The notes under the pieces were generated by a model. It was not told where the DNA came from. It saw only the letters and a list, made by a program, of their open reading frames with translations, and made no database searches. DNA of 64,000 bases from JACQFV01 sp964593585 (GTDB lineage Bacteria; Zixibacteria; MSB-5A5; WJJR01). Positions 1 through 7,031 of the stretch are shown here, piece by piece. The DNA is taken from assembly GCA_964593585.1 (NCBI GenBank), contig CAZQIZ010000011.1, positions 1 to 64,000 of the forward strand, given 5' to 3'. Each line of letters begins with the position of its first letter. Position 1 is the first letter of the stretch. Both the position numbers and the translations under genes were made by a program.

Positions 1-48
1 GAGACATGAAGACAAGGCGACGATCACGAGAGGTTTTTCAGCAACCTG

Positions 49-198
49 CTAGACCGTGTCGGCCACTCCAGACCATCCCACATTCATGAAACCGAACCAG
101 AAGTTGCCAGGGTCTGCTGCCGCATGGTTTGGTTGCAGGAGAAATACGCAACACGCGATCACCATGCAAACCAGCGCGTTACCAACGTCTTGTCGCAT
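49..198 (-). pseudogene. Short secreted-protein fragment (49 aa)
   Basis: A 49-codon frame starts at ATG 198 behind a strong GGAGG ribosome-binding site six bases upstream. It encodes a signal-peptide-like start (hydrophobic stretch at residues 8-22, then an Ala-rich cleavage region) followed by only about 22 mature residues before a TAG stop. It lies just downstream of the beta-helix gene on the same strand. A good RBS and signal peptide with almost no mature domain suggest the 5' end of a secreted-protein gene cut off by a deletion or insertion near position 50. A genuine small secreted peptide is the alternative. No family is recognised. Confidence 0.35.
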
Positions 199-235
199 GA
201 CTGACCCTCCTTTGAGACTCCATGCTGCGTCGGAC

Positions 236-2374
236 TCACCTCAACAACGCGATTTTCGCGGGCGGTCCATGCACCCGCGTTCCGACGCGCAACTGGAGCA
301 GGTATACACCGCTTGCCAGTTCCTTGCCCGTGTTCCCCGAAGACAAATCACATGCGATCGTATGCTCTCCCGGCGTCAACACGCCGGCGTAGGTGGTGGC
401 GACCCGGCGTCCCAGAATGTCCAGGACCGCGATTTGTACCGGCATCTCCCCTCGGGTGCTCTGGGCAATCGTCAGCACGACCGAAATCTGTCCGTTCGTA
501 GGGTTCGGGAACGCTTTTAGAATGCGCGACCGATTGGGTTTCTCGGTCGAATCATTAAGCAAAACCGAAACCACAACACTCTCGGAATCGGCCATCTCCC
601 CGTCGCCGGCAACAAAGACAACGACATGCTGGCCGACCTGGCTCGTATCAGGCGCGAACTCGAAGACTCCACGGCCGCCGCCAAGGTCAGTGAATATCGC
701 ATTGACCGGCGCGCCCGCCGCTGAAAGCGTCAACGTGTCCCCGTCCGGGTCCGTCGCCGTGATCAAAAGCGACAGCGTGTCCCCCACGTTCACCGACTGC
801 TCCGGGATGCTTTGAATGACCGGCGGCCTGTTCGCAGGATGAGCGGCGACCAGGTAGCGGACTTCCCGCGACGGCGGACTCTCGTGCCCCCCAAGGTCAA
901 CGGCGGTGACCACGTAGAAGGCGCTGTCCTCCGAGTCAGGGAGTAAGTCGATCCAGGATGTGTCGGACACAGGGACTTCGGCAAGGATCGGTGCCCCCAC
1001 CGACCAGAATCCTGGGACGAATCCCCGATTCAGACGATACCCCCGCAGATCAGTTCCATGCCCGCGCGACCAGCCCAGCCGCACGTCTCGCCCTTCCCCC
1101 GAGATTGCAACCATGTCCGGCGCCAGCGGGGGCAGATCGACATAGGGATAGGTCCTCCCCCCCGGCCCCCCCAACCAGCCGATGTCGGAGCGAGACCCAT
1201 CGACATCGAGCACGGCCGGGTCGCCCGCATCGATCAGCGGACTGCCGTACTGCAGTTCAAACAACGACTCCTCAGCAAACAGCGGATGGGCGTTGACGTT
1301 GGCCGAGTCGATCACGATCACCGAATCCGGATTGCTCTGCGGCCATTTGATCCACATCGTGTCGCGCGGCGGCCAGAACGTGTTGTGCACAAAATAGATC
1401 GGGCCAGTCGCCAGACCGCTGCCCAAGGCGTCGTTGCCAAAATCCCACGGCGCCTGGAAGTCGACGCAGGCGTTGTTGCGAACCGTGAGGGTCTCGTACC
1501 AACGCAGTTCGACCGGTATTCCGTAGTGGAGTGGCCAACCCCCGTAGACGCCCGTCGCCATGACCATCGTGTTGTTCTCGATGATCCCGGAGGCAAACAG
1601 CCAGTACACCGGGGCCGTCGTGTTCAGAAACAGGTTGTTCCGGATCGTCGCGTGCGTCACGTGATCCACAAACACGCCCGTGAGACGCCCGACCGACAGG
1701 TCCCCAAAGACATTGTCCTCCACCTCGACAAAGCCGGTATAGCGTATTGAGAGCCCTTCGGAGGTCGTCGTGTTGCCGTAAAAACGGTTGTTGTGGATCC
1801 GCGCAGGCGCTGTACCGACGTAGAGTCCACCAGAACTAATGTAGCCACAGTGGAAAACACAGTCGTGGACTTCCAAGAATCGATCGCCGACAACGATGAC
1901 ACTCAGGTCCTGAAAAACGCAATCATGAACCCTCAGCGTATCCGGGGCAAACACCGACAGGGCGAATATCGACTGATTCCCGCCGCTCCCGCGTGGGTAG
2001 CGCATCTTCACTCCGAACACTTCATTGTCTTTGCCCAGAGCGAAGATCAGACCCACCTGTCCCTCGAACAGATGATCATCCCAGTCAATCGTCACGGAAT
2101 CCATCCCGACACCCGCGAGCGTGAGGCCGGATGGAACGTGATGGACCGTGTCGATGACATATGTGCCGGCGTGAATGAGGACCGTGTCGCGGTAGCCGCC
2201 AGACGCCAGAAGCGCTGGAGCGATCGTCGTGGCGGCCTTAGCGTAAGTGTCGTACGGCGGCGTGTTGGAGCCGAGGGGTGAGACGTGGTAGGTGGCGGCC
2301 GAGGATGGACCGGAAGTCAGGCCAAGCGCCGAGAACGCAAGAACCGCCAACAGCAAGAATCGTCTCACATTCAT
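236..2374 (-). CDS. Secreted right-handed beta-helix protein with C-terminal sorting tail
   Basis: The 712-residue protein begins with a signal peptide (about residues 1-26). Residues 35-400 contain repeated short turns with many Asn and Val residues (for example RIHNNRF, ATIRNNLF, TVRNNACVDF), typical of a parallel beta-helix of the pectate-lyase/NosD type. A fibronectin-III-like segment follows at about 415-510, then an Ig/cadherin-like segment at about 515-605 (NRPPVIQSIPEQSVNVGDTL). The last 95 residues resemble the FlgD-Ig/type IX secretion tail (KAFPNPTNGQ ... GVYLLQLRVG). An extracellular or surface location is likely. No catalytic residues can be assigned, so substrate and activity are unknown. 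The start is supported by GGAGG eight bases upstream. The sorting tail is a family feature of FCB-group bacteria. Confidence 0.85.
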   Translation of the reverse strand: MNVRRFLLLAVLAFSALGLTSGPSSAATYHVSPLGSNTPPYDTYAKAATTIAPALLASGGYRDTVLIHAGTYVIDTVHHVPSGLTLAGVGMDSVTIDWDDHLFEGQVGLIFALGKDNEVFGVKMRYPRGSGGNQSIFALSVFAPDTLRVHDCVFQDLSVIVVGDRFLEVHDCVFHCGYISSGGLYVGTAPARIHNNRFYGNTTTSEGLSIRYTGFVEVEDNVFGDLSVGRLTGVFVDHVTHATIRNNLFLNTTAPVYWLFASGIIENNTMVMATGVYGGWPLHYGIPVELRWYETLTVRNNACVDFQAPWDFGNDALGSGLATGPIYFVHNTFWPPRDTMWIKWPQSNPDSVIVIDSANVNAHPLFAEESLFELQYGSPLIDAGDPAVLDVDGSRSDIGWLGGPGGRTYPYVDLPPLAPDMVAISGEGRDVRLGWSRGHGTDLRGYRLNRGFVPGFWSVGAPILAEVPVSDTSWIDLLPDSEDSAFYVVTAVDLGGHESPPSREVRYLVAAHPANRPPVIQSIPEQSVNVGDTLSLLITATDPDGDTLTLSAAGAPVNAIFTDLGGGRGVFEFAPDTSQVGQHVVVFVAGDGEMADSESVVVSVLLNDSTEKPNRSRILKAFPNPTNGQISVVLTIAQSTRGEMPVQIAVLDILGRRVATTYAGVLTPGEHTIACDLSSGNTGKELASGVYLLQLRVGTRVHGPPAKIALLR

Positions 2375-2682
2375 CGATCATCCTCCAGCCATGTGCGTCC
2401 ATTCACGCCGCGATTCCCTGTTGCCGAGCCTCTCCCTCACAGGGGAAATATAAGCCCCCGGCTGGCCCTTACGGACCGCGGCGGAACAGAGGTGCAGTGG
2501 CTGATTGGACCAAACCCGGCGTGCTGGCGGTTCACGCCCCCCGACCCTGCGTCTGAACAGGGCGCCTGATCGGACATTCACATATAGCGAGTGTTCAGAG
2601 GGAGTCGCCAAGTCAAGCGAAAAATGCGCGATTCTTCTGGGCACGTGCGTGGGCGGAAACCTTGGTGGGAATTCCAAGTAAG
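2375..2682. other. Intergenic stretch, promoter region of the beta-helix gene
   Basis: Apart from the ribosome-binding site (GGAGG near 2383-2387 on the minus strand) nothing convincing is visible here. The frames that are open carry no recognisable protein. It presumably contains the promoter of the beta-helix gene and the 3' flank of the recombinase remnant. Confidence 0.4.
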
Positions 2683-3894
2683 TCAGCAGAGCGCAACTGG
2701 TGAATTCAGAAGGCGATATGACTCATTACTATACCCGCAAAACCGGAGCGTTATCATCCGCTCAAGACCGCAGGTCACTGTCTCAACCAGCGACTGGACC
2801 ATCTGAGTCTGTTCGGCCGGCATCAGCACCTCCCATATTCCGTCAAACTCCGCCAGCTTCCGTCCCACGTCTGCAGAGTCGATGCCTCGCTGCCGCAGCG
2901 AATCCAGTTCCGCGTCGATCTCCCCGGCACGCCCGTCGATGCGGCCCACCACGGCCTCAAGTTCTGCCAGTCGCTGCGTGACCGCGGCCGACTGCCTGCC
3001 CACGCCAATCGCCGCCACCAGCCGCCGGATCTCCTCGCTCTTGGCCTGCCTGTCCTTGAGTAACCGCCGGCGCTCGGATTCAAGCTTGGGGATGAACGCC
3101 TTCTGCTGTCTGCCGGCTTCCTCGAACACCTGACGCTGCAACTCCGGATCCCGGGCCAGAGTCTTGATCTGCTCCACCACAAAGTCCTCGATCTCCTGCG
3201 CCGGGAGACTCGGGGTGGGGCAGGCATCTTTGCCTTGCCGGACTCTCCGGCTGCAGGTGTAGTACCGATAGAGCCGGTTTGGCGGCTTCTTCGTCCAGAT
3301 GTGGGTCATCGCCGCCCCGCAGTGGCCACACTTGAGCAGCCCCCGCAGCAGGGCCCCATGCTTGTTCCGAGTGTCCCCTCCCCCGTTCTGCGAGTTGGCC
3401 TTGAGCAGCATCTGCGCCTCGGCAAATGTGGATTGGTCAACGATCCCCTCCTGCTCCCCGGCGTACAGCTTGCCCTTATGAGCCACCTGCCCGATGTAGG
3501 TGACGTTGACCAGGATGTCGTAGAGCCGGGCTTTGTTCCAAGCCACACCGGATTTGTGGGTGCCGTTCTTGTAGACCGTGGTCTTGGTGGTCCAGCCCCG
3601 GGCATTGGCCACCTTGCAGACCTCGATTAAGGACCGGTGCTGCAGGTACAGGTCAAACAACTCCATTACCATCTCCGCCTCGGATGGATCGACTACCAGC
3701 TTCTTCTTCTCCCAGTCGGGCTTGTAGCCCAGCGGGGCATCATCCGCCCAATCAAACTCCGGACAATAGCAGAGGACTGAGCCACTGCCGCTGGGCGAGA
3801 CTGCGCTCGCGTAACCCGCGAACGTGTGCGGATATGCGGCGGGTCTGCATCGGAGGTGCGGCCCTTGGCAAGGCTTTATCTCGTCTGGGATCAC
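2683..3894 (-). pseudogene. Large serine recombinase remnant lacking its catalytic domain
   Basis: From about nucleotide 3738 downwards the translation matches the Recombinase domain of large serine site-specific recombinases (starting PLGYKPDWEKKKLVVD). A zinc-ribbon follows (CGHCGAAM ... YYTCSRRVRQGKDACP), then a long charged coiled coil (about residues 235-340). The N-terminal resolvase catalytic domain, with its nucleophilic Ser and Arg residues, is absent. The first roughly 50 residues of this frame look like non-coding translation. The gene is therefore 5'-truncated and should be inactive as a recombinase. It marks an old mobile element or integrated phage. No attachment sites or accompanying cargo were recognised. 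Confidence 0.8.
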
Positions 3895-4199
3895 GTCGAC
3901 ACACGACGAACCAGAAGACTGTCACGCTCCGTTATGCTCCGGCTCGTCGGGTGGACGCGTGTTCATAGGTGAGTCACGAGTACCCTGACGAGAAGGTCAC
4001 GACAGAGCCACACGGCTCAGGGTGAATACAGTCCCCGTTGATGGACCTCGACGATGGCATCGGCGAGCCGCTGCCGTGTCTGGCCACCTGTCAGCAACTG
4101 ATGGCGGTACTCGCAGCCGACGATCAGGGGGGACCCGTCCCGCTGCGGGCGGTTGGACGCGGAATACTGACGCTGTGGGCAACGTCGTCGGCTTCTGGG
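3895..4199. other. Gap between recombinase remnant and tatA
   Basis: No confident gene. On the minus strand, the tatA frame stays open for about 50 codons beyond the tatA stop and gives a protein-like sequence ending HQRGLYSP before a TGA near 4020, but it has no ATG, GTG or TTG start. It could be debris of a gene lost when the recombinase region was rearranged, or chance. Confidence 0.3.
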
Positions 4200-4343
4200 T
4201 TACTGCTTTTCCGACATGCCGCGGCGGAACTCGCGAACGCTTTGGCCGAGGCCGCGGGCCAGTTGCGGGATCTTGTTGGCGCCGAACAGGAGGATCAGCG
4301 CCAGCAGTATGAGCAGGAGTTCCTGCGCGCCTAAACCGAACAT
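4200..4343 (-). CDS. tatA: Twin-arginine translocase subunit TatA/E
   Basis: A 47-residue protein beginning MFGLGAQELLLILLALILLF. It has the short N-terminal hydrophobic helix, a hinge, then an amphipathic helix (NKIPQLARGLGQSVREFRRGMS) with the FG/LP-type and FRxG signatures of TatA. It is short even for TatA, ending right after the amphipathic helix. ATG 4343 was chosen because the family starts at MFG; the reading frame extends 16 codons further upstream into torD. It overlaps the chaperone gene by 13 bases and closes the respiratory operon whose molybdoenzyme has a Tat signal. This fits a dedicated pore-forming subunit for exporting that enzyme. Confidence 0.9.
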   Translation of the reverse strand: MFGLGAQELLLILLALILLFGANKIPQLARGLGQSVREFRRGMSEKQ

Positions 4344-4999
4344 GGGGACTTCTCCTTTGTGTGCGACCTGTCCGCCACCGGTGATTCGCACTCGGGCAAC
4401 TCCGTGACCGCCTCGGCCAGGGCAGCGGCCAATTGCAGCGCCGGCTGGGCCATTGTCAGCGGGGCATCAGCGGCCGCCACGACGGCCTCCGGCAGCCAAC
4501 TGCACAGATGCCGTCGGGTGTACTCGCGGCAGGCCTGACGTGCCTGTCCCGCGCGATCATGGTCACCTTGGGTTTCCATCTCCGCCAGATAGGTCAACAG
4601 GTGGCGGACAAACTCCATCTGATGACGCAGATGATCTGCGCTTTCCAGAGCGCTGTCGCGCAGCTGAACGCCGAACTGGCGGTAGAAGAGGATATTCTCA
4701 TGCAGAATGCGCGGGATCGGCTCGCGCTTGTTGTAATGCGATTCGATCAGCGGAACCGGCGGGGTCGGGGTGCCGACATCGAAGGTGGCGATGAAGCGCT
4801 CGGCGTAGTCGTCAAAGGCCTCCGGCACATCGAGACTTTCAACCACACCTGATGCGCCGGCCAGCTCGCGCCAGGCATTCAGGCATTCCATTGAGCGCAG
4901 CCAGGCGTGTTGCTCCGGCGACGGTTTGCGGAAAAGCGCGTGCGCGAAGGCGAAGGCCGCGGCCCACTGCCGCGCCTCGGTGCCGGGATCGGAGGTCAT
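4331..4999 (-). CDS. TorD/NarJ-family chaperone for the molybdoenzyme
   Basis: A 222-residue, mostly helical protein of the TorD/DmsD/NarJ family. Recognisable features are an N-terminal helical region ending in YAERFIATFDVG, the conserved segment PPVPLIESHYNKREP, and HLRHQMEFVRHLLTYLAEME in the position of the family's ExDHxxxxL helix. Such chaperones bind the Tat signal and the apo-catalytic subunit in the cytoplasm while molybdenum cofactor is inserted. It overlaps the upstream heme-subunit gene by four bases (ATGA) and tatA by 13. Position in the operon makes the NarG-like alpha subunit the client. The C-terminal 40 residues are Ala/Glu rich and not conserved. Confidence 0.85.
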   Translation of the reverse strand: MTSDPGTEARQWAAAFAFAHALFRKPSPEQHAWLRSMECLNAWRELAGASGVVESLDVPEAFDDYAERFIATFDVGTPTPPVPLIESHYNKREPIPRILHENILFYRQFGVQLRDSALESADHLRHQMEFVRHLLTYLAEMETQGDHDRAGQARQACREYTRRHLCSWLPEAVVAAADAPLTMAQPALQLAAALAEAVTELPECESPVADRSHTKEKSPCSV

Positions 5000-5730
5000 G
5001 GCGTCACCTCATACCAGAGACTGTAGTATTTGAGGCCATCACGATGTTGACGGCTGCCATCCCAAAGGGCAATGGCCAGCGGCTGCGGAGTCTGAATCAT
5101 CGGCACCGCGAAGATCACCTGCCACTGACCATTCGCATGACGCGCATGCCCGGCAAACGCGCTGGTCGACAGCACAGTCGAGCCGCGTCCGGCAGCGGTC
5201 CCGGTGACAAACCCCTCGCCGTTGCGCCAGTAGTATAAGGCGACAGGATGATTGACATCGCCCATGACCAGCGACGGCGTCACCGCCGCCTGCGCCCGCG
5301 GCATCATCACGCAGGCGGCATCGCGGAAGCGGTCGATGACCTCGGACTGCCGCTTGTAGATCGCCGAGTCGCCGCCATCGGCGTAGCGTTTGGCCATCGG
5401 GATGCTGTCGACGGTGGCATCATCCCAGACAAGGCGCATATAGAGGATCGTGTCGGCGCGCAAGAGTTGCATCGACGCCCCCGGACGGTGCCCGTCATCG
5501 CGCGGATCGGTATCGTAAAGAGGCGGCGTGTGATTCAGATGCAGCGGCTGCGGGGTCACAGCACCCCAGACTGCGGCATCATCGGCGAGGATGGCGGACG
5601 CCGGCGATGTTGTCGCTGACACCGCCAACGGCAGCGCCGGCTCGCCGGAGGTTGCTCCGGTCTGCGCCGCGGTTGTGGAGAAAGCCGACAAGAGGATGGC
5701 GGCGGTCATCAATACGCGACTTAGTACCAT
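4996..5730 (-). CDS. Heme-binding gamma subunit, ethylbenzene dehydrogenase type
   Basis: About 244 residues with a Sec-type signal peptide (residues 1-22 from ATG 5730). The mature part resembles the periplasmic monoheme b subunit of type II DMSO-reductase-family enzymes (EbdC, DdhC, SerC, ClrC). It has the strand ILYMRLVWDDATVD, then FRDAACVMMPR, then a late NGQWQVIFAVPM segment. In that family the subunit passes electrons between the Fe-S beta subunit and a periplasmic cytochrome c. ATG 5730 overlaps the beta-subunit stop by ten bases. A longer frame begins at 5787, but its first 19 residues are basic and lie inside the upstream gene. The axial heme ligands (Met/Lys in EbdC) cannot be assigned with certainty by eye. 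Confidence 0.8.
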   Translation of the reverse strand: MVLSRVLMTAAILLSAFSTTAAQTGATSGEPALPLAVSATTSPASAILADDAAVWGAVTPQPLHLNHTPPLYDTDPRDDGHRPGASMQLLRADTILYMRLVWDDATVDSIPMAKRYADGGDSAIYKRQSEVIDRFRDAACVMMPRAQAAVTPSLVMGDVNHPVALYYWRNGEGFVTGTAAGRGSTVLSTSAFAGHARHANGQWQVIFAVPMIQTPQPLAIALWDGSRQHRDGLKYYSLWYEVTP

Positions 5731-7013
5731 GAGATCAATCCCTCCGCGCTTTCGCCGGGTCCGCCGTTTTCGGTGCTGGAGGCGCACAGTTTGCTGATGG
5801 CGCAGCTGCCGCAGGCACCGGCGGCCGGCGTAATCGAAGCGACCGCGCCCAGGCCAAAGGCCTCGCTGACCGCGGCGGTCACCGGATTGGCATCGGTTGG
5901 CTCCAGCGACGCATGCCCCGATACCGGCGCGGACAATTCGCGACTCCCCTTCTTCTCGATGGCCGGTCCGGCCGGTTTGGATGGATCGGTGCGCTCCTTA
6001 ACCTCCGGAGGCGCATCGCGACGGACCAAGTCGGGAACGATGCGATAGCGCACATGCTCATCACGGCCAATCAACAACTGCAGCACCTCGCTGGTGTGCC
6101 CCGACTGGGCGCGCTTCAATTCGCCTTCGAGGAACGAAATCACGCCAACCACCTTGGAACCGAAGAGGTACTTCAGATAATCCAGCGGCAGGCGCGGGTC
6201 ATCGAGGATACTCTTGCCATAATTGCCCGTCTTCGGCGGATTGAAGGGCGGGACATAGTAGACATTCGGCTCGGTCCCTTTCTCCGGGAAAAGCCCCAGC
6301 GCGACCTGGTACTTGCGCACCAGTTTGTGCACCGGCGATTCCGGATCATCGAGAATGCCGACAAAGCGGATGCGTCCCGGGCACTGCGCGGCGCAGGCGT
6401 TGACCTTGCCCTTCTCCAAACGCGGGTAGCAGAAGATGCACTTCTCGCTTTTGCCGGTGACCTCGTTGAAGTAGATCTTCTTGTAGGGGCAGGCCTTGAT
6501 GCAGTAGCGGTACCCCTGGCAGCGCTGCTGATCGATAAGCACGATCCCATCCTCGGTGCGCTTGTAGATTGCCTTGCGCGGGCAGGCCTCGAGGCAGGCG
6601 GGATAGGTGCAGTGATTGCAGATGCGCGGCAGGTAGAAGAAGTAGGGATTGTTCGGATCCCAGCCGCCGACATCCTCGTCCCAGTTGGGCAGATACTTGG
6701 CGTCCTTGTGCGGCATGACCGGCTTCTTGCCGCCCTCGAAGAGCCGCTGGGCGTAATCGTACTCGAGCGCCTCGCCGTAATCCTCGCGCGCCGGCAACGG
6801 AGAGGGCTGCAGGTTGCGGTGCTGATCGAAGCCGCCGCCCATGGTGTGCCAGCCGCGCGGGTATCCGGTGCCGGGATGGGTCTCGACGTTGTTCCAGTAC
6901 ATGTAGTCCATGCCGTCGCCATCGGTCCACTGCTTCTTGCAGGCCAACGTGCAGGTGTGGCAACCGATGCACTTGTTGAGATCCATCACCATCGCGTATT
7001 GATGCTGGGACAT
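5721..7013 (-). CDS. narH: NarH-like iron-sulfur beta subunit
   Basis: The 430-residue protein has the four-cluster ferredoxin layout of NarH, DdhB and EbdB. The first cluster motif is CIGCHTCTLACKKQW (residues 15-29). It is followed by MYWNNVETHPGTGYPRGW, then CNHCTYPACLEACP, CQGYRYCIKACPYKK and CIFCYPRLEKGKVNACAAQCPGR. In CQGYRYC a Tyr replaces one Cys, as expected for the [3Fe-4S] site of this family. No signal peptide is present, so it would be exported together with the Tat-signal alpha subunit. The C-terminal roughly 110 residues (after RIVPDLVRRD) are Pro/Ala rich and extend past the usual family end, including an odd GACGSCAISKLCASS Cys cluster. The name is by family; the true substrate of the complex is not proven. 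Confidence 0.87.
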   Translation of the reverse strand: MSQHQYAMVMDLNKCIGCHTCTLACKKQWTDGDGMDYMYWNNVETHPGTGYPRGWHTMGGGFDQHRNLQPSPLPAREDYGEALEYDYAQRLFEGGKKPVMPHKDAKYLPNWDEDVGGWDPNNPYFFYLPRICNHCTYPACLEACPRKAIYKRTEDGIVLIDQQRCQGYRYCIKACPYKKIYFNEVTGKSEKCIFCYPRLEKGKVNACAAQCPGRIRFVGILDDPESPVHKLVRKYQVALGLFPEKGTEPNVYYVPPFNPPKTGNYGKSILDDPRLPLDYLKYLFGSKVVGVISFLEGELKRAQSGHTSEVLQLLIGRDEHVRYRIVPDLVRRDAPPEVKERTDPSKPAGPAIEKKGSRELSAPVSGHASLEPTDANPVTAAVSEAFGLGAVASITPAAGACGSCAISKLCASSTENGGPGESAEGLISWY

Positions 7014-7031
7014 GATCGTCTCTCCCCGGCG

